Part shown: piece after piece, positions 34,210 through 44,257 of the stretch
How positions within the stretch are numbered: the first letter of the stretch is position 1
Layout of the letters: every line of letters starts with the position of its first letter
Assembly (NCBI GenBank): GCA_038144955.1
Contig: JAYQOT010000013.1
Span: 1 to 46,080, forward strand
Origin: Ga0077527 sp038144955
GTDB lineage: Bacteria > Pseudomonadota > Gammaproteobacteria > Burkholderiales > SG8-41
Reading direction: 5' to 3'
DNA: 46,080 nucleotides
Position numbers and translations under genes: made by a program
The notes under the pieces: model-generated
Told to the model about the DNA's origin: nothing
Seen by the model: the letters and a program-made list of their open reading frames with translations, nothing else
Database searches by the model: none

Positions 34210-35070
34210 TCAGCGAACGTCCGCCCAGCAGCGGGTCAGCACGTCGACGATCCACTCACAACCGGGTTCAACAGTTGAATGTCGCAATGCCTGGCCGTCG
34301 CCCGCTTCGCTGCGCAGTGCGTGCAACCGCGCCGCGCGGACATTGGCATCGCGCACGGTGAATCCATAGCGCGCAAAGCGGTCAACGTCGATGGCGGTTT
34401 TTTCGACTGGCCCGTTGCTGAACCAGATCCATTCCGCGACAAACGCTTCGGCAACGACTTCGAGTTCCGCGTAGAGCGCCTTGTCAATCGCCTGCGGCGG
34501 CGTCACTGCCTCCACTTCCGACACGGCGCCCGGGTTAGCCAGCCGCCAGTGCAGCGCCCATTCCGGGGCGCCTTCGGTCGCCAGTAGTTCCACTGCATCA
34601 CCCTCGCGCCGGATGCGGAACAATGCATCGCGCTCGTGGTTGAGCACATAACCGGCCCACAGTCCGGGTCCGGTCGCCAGCACCGCGATGGCGATGCGCA
34701 GCGTGCCGTCGGCATCCGTTTGCAGAAAACGGTTGCGCACATCACCCGCAGCCAAGGCAACGGATTCCTCGCTGTGGCTGGAGATCGCACCGTTGGCGAT
34801 CTGCGCCCTGCCCTTGCGCCCCGCAGCAACATTGACCCATTCCGCGGCAATGGTCAGCTCGGGAAATTCCTGGGATGCCGCCGCGAAGACGGGAAACGGG
34901 ATACCGCCGCGAACCTTGAAGTCGTAGGACAGCGCATCATCGCCGTGATGTTCCTCAAACTCGCCGGAGTCCAGCTCGGCGGCCAGCAATGCCTTGATGC
35001 GCGCATCGCACGCCGCGAGTTGCTCGCGCGAGCCGGTGACGGTCAGGGTAGCGTGAATCAGTGTGGTCAT
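34210..35070 (-). CDS. Hypothetical protein with a YubB-like N-terminus
   Basis: A 286-residue soluble protein I do not recognise with confidence. The start MTTLIHATLTVTGSREQL resembles the ferredoxin-like fold of YubB/DUF1281 proteins. The remainder (for example WALHWRLANPGAVSEVEAVT and AEWIWFSNGP) has no motif known to me. The ATG complementary to 35068-35070 is preferred, since the upstream extension lies beside the divergent M15 peptidase gene. No signal peptide or membrane segment. It is a single gene, with codon use like its neighbours. Confidence 0.7.
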   Translation of the reverse strand: MTTLIHATLTVTGSREQLAACDARIKALLAAELDSGEFEEHHGDDALSYDFKVRGGIPFPVFAAASQEFPELTIAAEWVNVAAGRKGRAQIANGAISSHSEESVALAAGDVRNRFLQTDADGTLRIAIAVLATGPGLWAGYVLNHERDALFRIRREGDAVELLATEGAPEWALHWRLANPGAVSEVEAVTPPQAIDKALYAELEVVAEAFVAEWIWFSNGPVEKTAIDVDRFARYGFTVRDANVRAARLHALRSEAGDGQALRHSTVEPGCEWIVDVLTRCWADVR

Positions 35071-35117
35071 GACGCCGGCGATTTTAACAGGCAGCATCGT
35101 GCGCTAAACTGCTGCGG

Positions 35118-35528
35118 ATGCGAAAAACCGCTTCCGATGCGCCCCTGAAACTAGCCGACTACTACATGGGTCGCGACAAATCCCATCGCGACGAACTCAC
35201 CCGGGAACTGCGTGCCAACGCACGCGACATCGTGCGCCGCGTGAACCGGCTGCTCAAATGCGCAGGCATCCCCGCCGCGGTGTCTTCCGGCTGGCGCCCG
35301 GCGGCCATCAACGCCGCGGTGCCCGGTGCAGCCAAGGCCAGCCGCCACATCAGTTGCCTAGCGATCGATCTCGAGGACCGAGACGGCGAACTCGATGCCT
35401 GGTGCATGGCGAATCTCGAAGTGCTGGAAGAATGCGGCCTGTGGCTGGAGCATCCCGATGCCACGCCCGGCTGGTGTCACCTGCAGACCCGGCCTCCGGG
35501 ATCCGGCAACCGCGTATTCTCTCCATAA
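35118..35528 (+). CDS. Small M15-type (D-Ala-D-Ala carboxypeptidase-like) peptidase
   Basis: A 136-residue protein resembling phage and VanY-type M15 zinc peptidases. SSGWRPAAINAAVPGAAKAS leads into the metal motif SRHISCLAIDL (His77, Asp84), and GWCHLQ supplies His121, giving the His-Asp-His zinc set. Such enzymes cleave peptidoglycan stem peptides. There is no signal peptide, as in phage endolysin-type members, so export would need help. No phage genes adjoin it. It starts 47 bases from the divergent hypothetical gene. Confidence 0.82.
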   Translation: MRKTASDAPLKLADYYMGRDKSHRDELTRELRANARDIVRRVNRLLKCAGIPAAVSSGWRPAAINAAVPGAAKASRHISCLAIDLEDRDGELDAWCMANLEVLEECGLWLEHPDATPGWCHLQTRPPGSGNRVFSP

Positions 35529-35547
35529 CTATATGTTTTTATTAGTT

Positions 35548-36246
35548 TTATTCTAGAAATACGGCGTAGTCCTCGAGAGCGATACGCGGTGGCTGGAAAG
35601 TGTTCACCACAGCATCATCCTCGGCAAACCCCAGCGCCATTCCGCACACCACCACCCAGTCTGCGCTCAAGCCGAGCTCGCGACGCACGATGTCGGGATA
35701 GCTCGCGATCGAAGCCTGCGGACAGGTGTGCAAACCGCGCGCACGCGCAGCCAGCATGATCGTCTGCAGAAACATGCCGTAATCGAGCCAGCTGCCTTTC
35801 TCGAGCTTGCGGTCGATGGTGAACACCAGCCCCGCCGGTGCGCCGAAAAACACGTAATTTCCCGCACGGAAAACCTTGGACTTTTCATGATCGCCGCGGC
35901 CGATGCCGAGCGTGCCGTAAAGTCCCCAGCCGCACGCGCGGCGCCGTGCCAGATACGGCTCGAACACCGGATCGGTGTAATACTCGTAATCGCGCGCGTG
36001 TCCCGGCTCGTCTTCAACAAAAGCTTTGCGGATCGCGCCGCCAACGCGGGCAAGTGCCGCTCCGGTCAGCACATGAACGCGCCACGGCTGGATGTTCGAG
36101 CCACTGGGCGCATGGCGCGCGACTTCGACGATTTCGCGCAGCGTTTCGCGCGGCACCGGATCCGGCCTGTAGGCACGGATCGAGCGCCGCGTGCGCGCGG
36201 CCTCAAACACGTCGGCAGCCGGTCGGTTGATGTCGGTTTTTCCCAT
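35548..36246 (-). CDS. Nitroreductase-family flavoprotein
   Basis: A 232-residue FMN-dependent NAD(P)H oxidoreductase. The FMN-binding start is TRRSIRAYRPDPVPRE, followed by ARHAPSGSNIQPWRVHV; later come GSWLDYGMFLQTIMLAARARG and VVVCGMALGF. The ATG complementary to 36244-36246 is chosen because AGGGGA lies just upstream; an earlier start would be GTG. These enzymes reduce nitroaromatics, quinones or enones, and the natural substrate is open. It lies 20 bases after the GIY-YIG gene and is probably co-transcribed with it. Confidence 0.9.
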   Translation of the reverse strand: MGKTDINRPAADVFEAARTRRSIRAYRPDPVPRETLREIVEVARHAPSGSNIQPWRVHVLTGAALARVGGAIRKAFVEDEPGHARDYEYYTDPVFEPYLARRRACGWGLYGTLGIGRGDHEKSKVFRAGNYVFFGAPAGLVFTIDRKLEKGSWLDYGMFLQTIMLAARARGLHTCPQASIASYPDIVRRELGLSADWVVVCGMALGFAEDDAVVNTFQPPRIALEDYAVFLE

Positions 36247-36266
36247 GTAAATCCCCTGCACTAATG

Positions 36267-36572
36267 TTAGCCGACGGACCGCCGCCGTCTGACAAACAGC
36301 GCCAGCTTGTCCGCGCGGTCCAGTTGCTTGATCGCATGTTCACGACGGCTGGCCGCAGCGCGGTCTGCCGCTCCTTCGCTGTAGACCAGGGTAACCGGCC
36401 GCCGCGAGCGCGTGTAACGGGCGCCCGCGCGCCCTGCCCCATTGTGTTCGGCAATGCGGCGTTCGACATCCCGCGCAATGCCGGTATAAAGACTGCCGTC
36501 GGCACAACGCACCATGTAGACCTGCCATGCAGGCGGTTGTTTTTTCCGGACAGAAGTTTTCCTGCTTGCCAT
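36267..36572 (-). CDS. GIY-YIG domain protein (YhbQ/UPF0213 type)
   Basis: A 101-residue single-domain protein. The GIY-YIG element reads VYMVRCADGSLYTGIARDVERR, followed by ARYTRSRRPVTLVY and EHAIKQLDRADKLAL, the pattern of small stand-alone GIY-YIG proteins such as YhbQ. They are nuclease-like and linked to DNA repair or binding. The ATG is complementary to 36570-36572. The start codons of this gene and the divergent secreted protein gene are only 18 bases apart, so their promoters must overlap coding sequence. Confidence 0.9.
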   Translation of the reverse strand: MASRKTSVRKKQPPAWQVYMVRCADGSLYTGIARDVERRIAEHNGAGRAGARYTRSRRPVTLVYSEGAADRAAASRREHAIKQLDRADKLALFVRRRRSVG

Positions 36573-36590
36573 GCCGGTATGATGACGGCT

Positions 36591-37145
36591 ATGTACCGAT
36601 TACGCCATGCTCTGCCGCTGCTGCTCGCGTTGCCGTACTTATCCGCATCCGCCGCACAGCCCGAAAAATCCATGTTCGGCGTCGAACTCGAGAAGAAATT
36701 CGCGATCCCCGCCTGCAACACCGGCGAAAATGCCATCACCAAACGCAATTGCCACCTGCCTTCGGCAACCGCCAAAACACCCTGGGGCGCAACCGAGTAC
36801 CATGTTTTCTTCCCGCGCAGCGGAACGGTTCCCTACCCGCGCGGAGAAATGCGGGTCGAGGTCGTTGACGGTGTGATCCTGGCGATCCACATCGACACCT
36901 GGGGCATCGAGGCACAGGGACCGGCGATGGATGCTTTGAAGGCAAAATTCGGCCCGCCGGGGAAACAACGCAGCGAAAAAATCCGGGCATTGCGATCGCG
37001 GACACCGTCGATCTTCGCCGAATGGGAGATGACCGATTTTTCAGTACGCTACGACGGCACCACCAGCACCATCGACTGGGGCCGCATTTCGCTGATGACA
37101 CCTCGTTACCGGCAGATAGTCCGCGCACACGAAACCAGGCGCTGA
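36591..37145 (+). CDS. Secreted protein of unknown function
   Basis: A 184-residue protein with a signal peptide (MYRLRHALPLLLALPYLSASA). The mature part has two cysteines (PACNTGENAI and KRNCHLP) that could form a disulfide. I recognise no family. The ATG at 36591 best fits the signal peptide; ATG 36582 would add three residues. Neither has a clear Shine-Dalgarno sequence. It lies 64 bases before the FKBP gene on the same strand. Confidence 0.72.
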   Translation: MYRLRHALPLLLALPYLSASAAQPEKSMFGVELEKKFAIPACNTGENAITKRNCHLPSATAKTPWGATEYHVFFPRSGTVPYPRGEMRVEVVDGVILAIHIDTWGIEAQGPAMDALKAKFGPPGKQRSEKIRALRSRTPSIFAEWEMTDFSVRYDGTTSTIDWGRISLMTPRYRQIVRAHETRR

Positions 37146-37209
37146 ACATCAACCCCATCTGGGGCATAATGCAGTCCTCAGCGCAAACCCCGGAACAACA
37201 GGAAAAAAC

Positions 37210-37554
37210 ATGGCAGGCATTACCACTGCAAGCGGACTCATCATCGAAGACATCATCACCGGCGACGGCGAAGCCGCCACCGCCGGTATCGAAGTCACCG
37301 TGCACTACACCGGCTGGCTCACCGACGGCAAAAAATTCGATTCCAGCAAGGACCGCGACGACCCGTTCGTCTTCCCGCTAGGCGCGGGCCATGTCATCCG
37401 CGGCTGGGATGAAGGCGTGCAGGGCATGAAGGTCGGCGGCAAACGCAAGCTGACCATTCCGCCGGGACTGGGTTATGGCGCGCGTGGCGCCGGCGGCGTG
37501 ATCCCGCCCAATGCAACGCTGGTCTTCGAAGTCGAACTTCTGGCACTGGGGTAA
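37210..37554 (+). CDS. FKBP-type peptidyl-prolyl cis-trans isomerase
   Basis: A 114-residue single FKBP domain without signal peptide, so cytoplasmic. Active-site segments are visible: VHYTGWLTDGKKFDSS, FPLGAGHVIRGWDEGVQGM, LTIPPGLGYGARGAGG and IPPNATLVFEVELL. It speeds proline isomerisation in protein folding. AGGA precedes the ATG. The dienelactone hydrolase-like gene starts five bases after the stop, so the two form one transcript. Confidence 0.96.
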   Translation: MAGITTASGLIIEDIITGDGEAATAGIEVTVHYTGWLTDGKKFDSSKDRDDPFVFPLGAGHVIRGWDEGVQGMKVGGKRKLTIPPGLGYGARGAGGVIPPNATLVFEVELLALG

Positions 37555-37559
37555 ACAGC

Positions 37560-38249
37560 ATGGGAAATATGGTCAAGGTCAAGGCAAGCGGAGGCGGCAC
37601 ATTCGACTGCTACCTCGCTCTCCCGCAATCGGGCGGCAAGGCGCCCGCCGTGGTAATGGCGACATCGGTGCATGGCGTCAACGCAGATCATTGCAGCATT
37701 GCCGATGAATTCGCGAAAGCGGGTTTCATCGCCGCGATTCCCGACCTGTTCTGGCGCACCGTCCCTGGCCCGCTTCCGCCGAGCGATCCGCGCGCCGCCG
37801 AACGCTCACAGCCGCGCCTGCCGGTGCTCAAGACCGGGGAAGCCGACATGGCCGATACACTGAAGATGGTGCAAGCACTGCCCCAGCACAACGGCAAGGC
37901 GATGAGCATGGGCTTCTGCTTCGGCGGCCCCTATGCCGTGCTTGGTCCCAAGCGCCTGGGCTATGACGCCGGCTTCGGCTGCCACAGCACGCAAATGAAG
38001 GATTTCCTCCACGAGTTCGAGGGATTGAGCAAACCCGTATGCATCGTCTGGGGCGACAAGGACCACGCTGCGCCGAAGGAAGTGCTCGACGCCTACAGCG
38101 CGCTGGCCAAGCGCCAGTCCAACGTCGCAGTGCACATCTTCCCCGGTGTGGAACACGGCTACATGATGCGCGGCCGGGATGTCTGGCACGAATCGACCTA
38201 CAAGTTCTCGATGGGCGAAGCACTGAAACTGCTGAAGTCGCTGCAATAG
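37560..38249 (+). CDS. Dienelactone hydrolase-family protein
   Basis: A 229-residue alpha/beta hydrolase. The nucleophile elbow is MGFCFGGPY with Cys120, the acid is in WGDKDHAAP (Asp166 or Asp168), and the base is His199 in GVEHGYMM, giving the Cys-Asp-His triad of the family. The oxyanion region reads TSVHGVN in place of the classical EIFGVN, so the substrate may differ from dienelactone. Co-transcribed with the FKBP gene and ended by a strong terminator. Confidence 0.9.
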   Translation: MGNMVKVKASGGGTFDCYLALPQSGGKAPAVVMATSVHGVNADHCSIADEFAKAGFIAAIPDLFWRTVPGPLPPSDPRAAERSQPRLPVLKTGEADMADTLKMVQALPQHNGKAMSMGFCFGGPYAVLGPKRLGYDAGFGCHSTQMKDFLHEFEGLSKPVCIVWGDKDHAAPKEVLDAYSALAKRQSNVAVHIFPGVEHGYMMRGRDVWHESTYKFSMGEALKLLKSLQ

Positions 38250-38264
38250 CCGGATTCACCTGAT

Positions 38265-38294
38265 AAAAAAACGGGCCCTGCGGCCCGTTTTTTT
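38265..38294. terminator. Bidirectional terminator between the hydrolase and Bug genes
   Basis: Seven A, CGGGCC, a four-base loop, GGCCCG and a seven-T run form a nearly perfect hairpin, 15 bases after the hydrolase stop and 13 bases after the stop of the convergent Bug gene. Confidence 0.92.
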
Positions 38295-38307
38295 CATGCG
38301 CAGTGCC

Positions 38308-39279
38308 TCAATCCGCCTTGATGCCCGCCTCGCGGGTAATCCGCGCCCATTTTTCGGATTCGGCGCGCCAGAACTTTTCGAACTGCTCCGGTGTATCACC
38401 GATTGCATCGGCACCCATGCCGGCAATGCGCTTCTTCACGTCATCCTGCAGCAGCACCTTGACGAAATCGTCGTGCACGCGACCCACCAGGTTTTTCGGC
38501 GTCGCCGCCGGCACCACCAGACCAAACCAGTTGGTCAGCGCATAGCCCGGCACACCCTGTTCGGCAATGGTCGGCAGTTCAGGCAGCGCGGCTACGCGTT
38601 TCGGCCCCAGCAGCCCCAGCGCCACCAGTTTTTTGTCGCGGATGTACGGCAGCGACTGCAGCATGCTGTCGAAAGTCAGCGTCACGTGCCCGCCCAGCAG
38701 ATCTGCAAAGCTCGGACCGCTGCCCTTGTACGGCACGTGCGTCAGCTTCACTTTCGCCAGCCGCTGGAAGAGTTCACCGCCGAGATGCGGCGCACCGCCT
38801 GCCCCGGAGGAAGAGAACGTGATCTCGCCCGGCTTCAGTCGCTTGGCCAGTGCAATCAGCTGCTGCACGTTTTTTGCCGGCAGCGACGGATGGGCCACCA
38901 TCACGAAATGCACATCGACTACCTGCGTCACTGCCGCAAGGTCTTTCAGCGGATCAACCGCCATTTTCGAATAGATGTGCTTGTTTACCGCGAGGTTGCC
39001 CAGCGTGCAGATCGCCCAGGTATGTCCGTCGGGCGCAGCGCGCGCGGCGTATTCAGTGCCGATGATGCCCGCAGCCCCCGCACGGTTCTCGACGATGACC
39101 TGCTGGCCATACTGCGCGGCCAGTTTTGGTCCAACCAGGCGGGCAACGATGTCCACCCCGCCACCCGGCGGGAACGGCACAACGATGCGCACCGGCTTGG
39201 ACGGAAAATTCTGCGCCCCTGCCGCCAGCGCACATCCGAACAACACCGTGCCTACAACCATAGCCGATTTCAGTTTCAT
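38308..39279 (-). CDS. Bug-family (TctC) solute-binding protein paired with a maleate isomerase-like enzyme
   Basis: A 323-residue protein with a signal peptide ending ALAAGAQ, then FPSKPVRIVVPFPPGGGVD, FSSSGAGGAPHLGGELF and HVPYKGSGPSFADLLGG. GGGAGAG precedes the ATG complementary to 39277-39279. The gene follows the Asp/Glu racemase-superfamily gene by 18 bases, so the binding protein may take up that enzyme's substrate, for example a substituted malonate or maleate. That link is inference. Confidence 0.93.
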   Translation of the reverse strand: MKLKSAMVVGTVLFGCALAAGAQNFPSKPVRIVVPFPPGGGVDIVARLVGPKLAAQYGQQVIVENRAGAAGIIGTEYAARAAPDGHTWAICTLGNLAVNKHIYSKMAVDPLKDLAAVTQVVDVHFVMVAHPSLPAKNVQQLIALAKRLKPGEITFSSSGAGGAPHLGGELFQRLAKVKLTHVPYKGSGPSFADLLGGHVTLTFDSMLQSLPYIRDKKLVALGLLGPKRVAALPELPTIAEQGVPGYALTNWFGLVVPAATPKNLVGRVHDDFVKVLLQDDVKKRIAGMGADAIGDTPEQFEKFWRAESEKWARITREAGIKAD

Positions 39280-39297
39280 GCTCTCTCCCTTTTCTGT

Positions 39298-39978
39298 TCA
39301 GGCTGCCCTGGCAGTCGCGGCCAGAACCCTTTGTGCATTCCAGGCAGTTGCTTTTATTGACGACCAGACTGGCTTGCCGAACTCGCGTTCCAGTCCGTCG
39401 AGGATGTCCTTCGTCGGTAATTGCGAACAGGCAATGAACATCGCATCGGCTTCCGGAACCATGGTTTCACGTGCCAGCGCCGCGATCTGTGCCGGAGTGA
39501 TCCCAGCCAGCTCGTCGGTGGTCTCCGCGCCGAAACTGGCCAGCTTCAGCACCGTGATGCCGGACTGTTCGAGATATGCGCGCAGCCGCTCATTGACCAG
39601 GTCAAGATAGGGCGTCACCACCGTTATGCGGCGCGCACCGATGTGACGCAATACTTCGACCATCGCGTTGGCAGTGGTCACCACCGGCTTGCCGGTGATG
39701 CGCGCCAGCTCGACCTGGATTTCGGCATCGCGCGCCGGTCCGCCGATGAAGCCGGCCGCGGTGCAGCCGTAAGCAATGATGTCGGTGCGGTCGCGGTCGT
39801 ATGATTTCGCAAGCTGCAGCGCCGAGGCGACATAGGCGGGAATTTCCGCCGGGCCTAGCAGCCCTTTGCCCCGCGGGATGCGCAGCGTCGCGCACTGCGT
39901 GCCCCCCATCCAGGCGCAGAGTTCACCTTCCATCGTGGTGTTGTTGGCGGGCACCATCAGCCCGAGTCTTGTCGCCAT
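39298..39978 (-). CDS. Maleate isomerase/arylmalonate decarboxylase-like protein (Asp/Glu racemase superfamily)
   Basis: A 226-residue protein. GLMVPANNTTMEGEL opens it, and two cysteines sit at the positions used in maleate cis-trans isomerase: Cys72 in AYGCTAAGF and Cys184 in IACSQLPT. Arylmalonate decarboxylases keep only the second cysteine, so an isomerase or racemase is likelier. VTPYLDLVNERL is also typical. The ATG complementary to 39976-39978 is chosen; a TTG four codons earlier directly abuts the GGAGG sequence. First gene of a two-gene operon with a Bug protein. The substrate is unknown. Confidence 0.85.
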   Translation of the reverse strand: MATRLGLMVPANNTTMEGELCAWMGGTQCATLRIPRGKGLLGPAEIPAYVASALQLAKSYDRDRTDIIAYGCTAAGFIGGPARDAEIQVELARITGKPVVTTANAMVEVLRHIGARRITVVTPYLDLVNERLRAYLEQSGITVLKLASFGAETTDELAGITPAQIAALARETMVPEADAMFIACSQLPTKDILDGLEREFGKPVWSSIKATAWNAQRVLAATARAA

Positions 39979-40011
39979 GCGCTGGTTCAACCTCCAGAGA
40001 ATCCACGCATT

Positions 40012-40749
40012 CTACCCGCCCGCCTGCCGTTTGCGGATCAGGCATTGCAGCATTCCGCGCTGCTCTGGCGACAGCACCCCGGTTGCATCCTCGGTGGAGA
40101 AATGGCGCTGGAATGCCGCCACTGCCGCCCGCGGTACAGTCACCTCGTAACCGAAAAGCGCAAGCAGTGTCAGGTCATCGATGACATCGGGCACCGGGTC
40201 ATACGGCGGATCGCACCACAGGCCGAAACCCGCCGCCGCCAGCCGCTGCCACGGGAAATGCGCGCTGGGATCGACCTTGCGCCCCGGCACGATATCGCCA
40301 TGGCCGAGTACATTGGCCTGCGGAATCTTCCAGCGCGCTTTCAGATCGGCAAGCAGTTCCAGCAACACTGCGATCTGCGGCTCGGCAAAGGGCTCGTAGC
40401 CGGTATTGTCGAGCTCGATGCCGATCGATGAGGAATTGAGATCGCGGTTGCCGCCCCAGTACGACTCTCCGGCATGCCACGCCCGCTTGCTCTCATCGAC
40501 CATGTAGAAAATCCGGCCATCGCGGCCGATCAGGTAATGGGAGCTGACCTCGCGTATCGGGTCGGACAGCGTTCTCAGGGAATCAATGACGTTGTCATCG
40601 GTGGTGTGATGGATGATCACGAAATTCGGTCGACGCTCGCCATAATTGGGCGAAGGCCATACTTCCACCGGCAGTGACGTGCGCGGTTGCAGGCCGCTGC
40701 AGGCCGCAAGCAGCAGTACCGCACCCGCCATGACCATCCTTGAATTCAT
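40012..40749 (-). CDS. amiD: N-acetylmuramoyl-L-alanine amidase AmiD (lipoprotein)
   Basis: A 245-residue amidase of the AmpD/AmiD type, with a lipoprotein signal ending in the lipobox LAAC (Cys17), so attached to a membrane, by analogy the outer one. Zinc ligands and active-site elements are FVIIHHTTDD (His47), GIELDNTG (Glu112), VLGHGDIVPGRKVDPS (His150, Asp160). A C-terminal helical peptidoglycan-binding domain follows, as in E. coli AmiD. It cleaves the amide bond between muramic acid and the stem peptide during cell wall recycling. A single gene, divergent from the exonuclease gene 66 bases away. Confidence 0.93.
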   Translation of the reverse strand: MNSRMVMAGAVLLLAACSGLQPRTSLPVEVWPSPNYGERRPNFVIIHHTTDDNVIDSLRTLSDPIREVSSHYLIGRDGRIFYMVDESKRAWHAGESYWGGNRDLNSSSIGIELDNTGYEPFAEPQIAVLLELLADLKARWKIPQANVLGHGDIVPGRKVDPSAHFPWQRLAAAGFGLWCDPPYDPVPDVIDDLTLLALFGYEVTVPRAAVAAFQRHFSTEDATGVLSPEQRGMLQCLIRKRQAGG

Positions 40750-40815
40750 GCCTGTTCATGCCCCGGTCGTTGCACGGGGTTACTGTACCACGCTCGCACC
40801 TGTTACCCTCGGCGC

Positions 40816-41424
40816 ATGAATGAGCCATCCATGCCGCTTCCGTCCGCCCGCGCCATCACCCGCGAATCCCTCAACACGCTGCCGGTGTGCCGCTACGAAG
40901 GTCCGATCACCTTCGTCGACACCCCGCAAAAACTGTACGACGCGCTGACCGACATTCGCGGCGAACGCGTCGTCGGATTCGATACCGAGACGCGGCCCGC
41001 ATTCCGCAAGGGCGAAAGTTACCTGCCGAGCATCGCCCAGGTTGCCACCGCAAACGGCGTTCACCTGTTTCCGCTGGGCTACTCCGACACTCACGGCGTA
41101 CTTGCTGAAATGCTCGAATCACCCGCCATTGCCAAGACTGGCGTAGCCCTCGCCTACGACCTGCGTACGTTGAAACAGGTCTTTGCGTTCGACGAGAAGA
41201 AAATCATCGACCTCGGGGTCGTCGCCAAGCGCCACGACTATGAACAAAGCGGGGTGCGCAACCTCGCCGGCCTGTTCCTCGGGTACCGCATTCCCAAGGG
41301 TGCAAAAACCACCAACTGGGCAGCGCCGCAGCTCACGCCGGCGCAGATTGCCTATGCCGCCACCGACGCCTGGATCTGCCGCGAACTCTTTCTGAAATTC
41401 GAAAGCACCGGCCTGATCCGCTGA
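40816..41424 (+). CDS. DEDDy-type 3'-5' exonuclease (RNase D-like)
   Basis: A 202-residue exonuclease domain. The four acidic metal ligands and the tyrosine are visible: GFDTETRP (Asp56, Glu58), ALAYDLRTL (Asp115) and YAATDAW (Tyr180, Asp184). There is no HRDC domain, so it is a minimal member of the family and not full RNase D. It probably degrades single-stranded RNA or DNA ends. The intergenic stretch after it (41425-41549) shows no gene. Confidence 0.92.
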   Translation: MNEPSMPLPSARAITRESLNTLPVCRYEGPITFVDTPQKLYDALTDIRGERVVGFDTETRPAFRKGESYLPSIAQVATANGVHLFPLGYSDTHGVLAEMLESPAIAKTGVALAYDLRTLKQVFAFDEKKIIDLGVVAKRHDYEQSGVRNLAGLFLGYRIPKGAKTTNWAAPQLTPAQIAYAATDAWICRELFLKFESTGLIR

Positions 41425-41549
41425 TTCCGCATCATCGCGATGCCGCCACGGGTTGACCTGCCTCAAGGTCTGCCGCCGCGGCTGTGGTTACAGTGCGTCA
41501 CAACACCTCCAACCACGCATGACCGGATACCGTTCGTACCACATCAAAC

Positions 41550-42782
41550 GTGACACAACCTTCCCCGACTGACTCACAAGATCATCTCCGTAACGGTACC
41601 ACCACTGTGGCCCTGGTCGTGCTGTGCCAGCTCGTGCATGGCATCACCTTCAGTGCAATTCCCCTGCTGCTGCCGCTGATCCGCGAAGACCTGCAGATCA
41701 GCTTCAGCGAGGCCGGCATGCTGTCAGCTGCCGCAACGGCCAGTTACGCCCTGGGCCAGATTCCCGCGGGCTTTCTGTCCGACCGTTACGGACCGCGGCG
41801 GCTGTTTTTCATCGGACTGACCGGATGGTCGGTGTTCTCGATTCTCTTCGGCCTGATCCACGTTTTCTGGCTGGCGCTGATCACCCAGTTTTTCGCCGGT
41901 GCTTTCCGCGCCTTGCTGTTTGCACCAGGGCTTGCATTGCTCGCTTCGTGGTTCCCGAAGGAACGCCGCGCCACGGCCATGAGCCTGTACATGGTCGGCG
42001 GTTTCGCCGGCACCATCGTGCTGTCGCTGGTTGCACCGCTGCTCACCGCACACTACGGCTGGCGCGCCGCGTTCATGCTGCTCGCCGCACCGGGAATTGC
42101 GGCAGCCTGGGCCTTCAGACGCCATGCCCGCGAGAACACGCATACCCGGCCGTTGCAGCAGCTCACCCTGACCGACATCCTCAGCCTTGTCGGTCATCCC
42201 ATTCTCTGGGTATGCAACGGACTGCAGTTTGTGCGTTTCTCTGTGGTCACTGCCTACATCTTCTGGTTACCGTCTTTCCTCGTCATCGACCGCGGCTACT
42301 CGGTGCAGACCGCCGGCCTCATTGTTGCGATGAGCGCAGCATTCACCGCACCGTCGAACATGCTGGGCGGCTATGTGTCAGACCGTCTGCGCAATCCTCC
42401 CCTGGTCATCGGCAGTGCGCTGCTGGTGCTGGCCTGCACCTCGTCGCTGCTGGTAATGGTCAATGCCGGACCGCTGCTGATCGCAGTGATCGCCGTCAAC
42501 TCGGTTTTCCTGCAGTTTTATTTTGGCCCGCTGTTCCTGGTGCCCATGGAAGTGCTCGGCGCCCGCATCGCCGGCACCGCCACTGGTTTCAGCAACCTGT
42601 TCGCCAACATCGGCGGCTTCCTCACGGCGTGGGCGCTGGGCGCGGTCAAGGACCAGACGGGAAATTTTAGCTGGGGCTTCACCGGCATCAGCATCATCTG
42701 CATGATCGGCATCGCCCTCACCGCGGTCCTTGCGCGCATGCGCACGCGCGCACTTGCAGCAGTGGATGCGTTGAACAAATAA
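41550..42782 (+). CDS. Major facilitator superfamily transporter
   Basis: A 410-residue membrane protein with the 12-helix MFS pattern. The loop 2-3 signature is visible as GFLSDRYGPRRLFFIG, and a related GGYVSDRLRNPPLVIG lies between helices 8 and 9. The start is GTG at 41550 with no obvious Shine-Dalgarno sequence; no better in-frame start is seen. The substrate cannot be inferred, though the general resemblance is to organic anion or sugar-phosphate carriers. It stands alone before the PQQ dehydrogenase operon. Confidence 0.9.
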   Translation: MTQPSPTDSQDHLRNGTTTVALVVLCQLVHGITFSAIPLLLPLIREDLQISFSEAGMLSAAATASYALGQIPAGFLSDRYGPRRLFFIGLTGWSVFSILFGLIHVFWLALITQFFAGAFRALLFAPGLALLASWFPKERRATAMSLYMVGGFAGTIVLSLVAPLLTAHYGWRAAFMLLAAPGIAAAWAFRRHARENTHTRPLQQLTLTDILSLVGHPILWVCNGLQFVRFSVVTAYIFWLPSFLVIDRGYSVQTAGLIVAMSAAFTAPSNMLGGYVSDRLRNPPLVIGSALLVLACTSSLLVMVNAGPLLIAVIAVNSVFLQFYFGPLFLVPMEVLGARIAGTATGFSNLFANIGGFLTAWALGAVKDQTGNFSWGFTGISIICMIGIALTAVLARMRTRALAAVDALNK

Positions 42783-42910
42783 GCCTGAAACTGCTGCACT
42801 ACCAGTTCGGGTCCGCGGACTCGCCTATCTCCGGGAGAAATTTTGTAGCATTGAATTTACGGATTTGCGGTGCTGCATCATGGTGTTTGAACATCTGCCA
42901 TGAAAGGAAC

Positions 42911-42938
42911 TTCAACCGCCCCGGCTTGTGTGTATGAT
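42911..42938 (+). promoter_or_regulatory. Candidate promoter of the dehydrogenase-cytochrome operon
   Basis: An extended -10 (TGTGTATGAT, core 42933-42938) with a weak TTCAAC -35 at 42911-42916 and a 16-base spacer. The transcript leader would be about 70 bases. The rest of 42783-43012 shows no gene. Confidence 0.35.
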
Positions 42939-43012
42939 AAGCGCGCTTCGCAACCGCTCCCGCATTTCCCGTCACTGATTCCACCAAAAAATCCTTTCGG
43001 AGGACACTCCCG

Positions 43013-44256
<1,244 letters not shown>

Positions 44257-44257
<1 letters not shown>

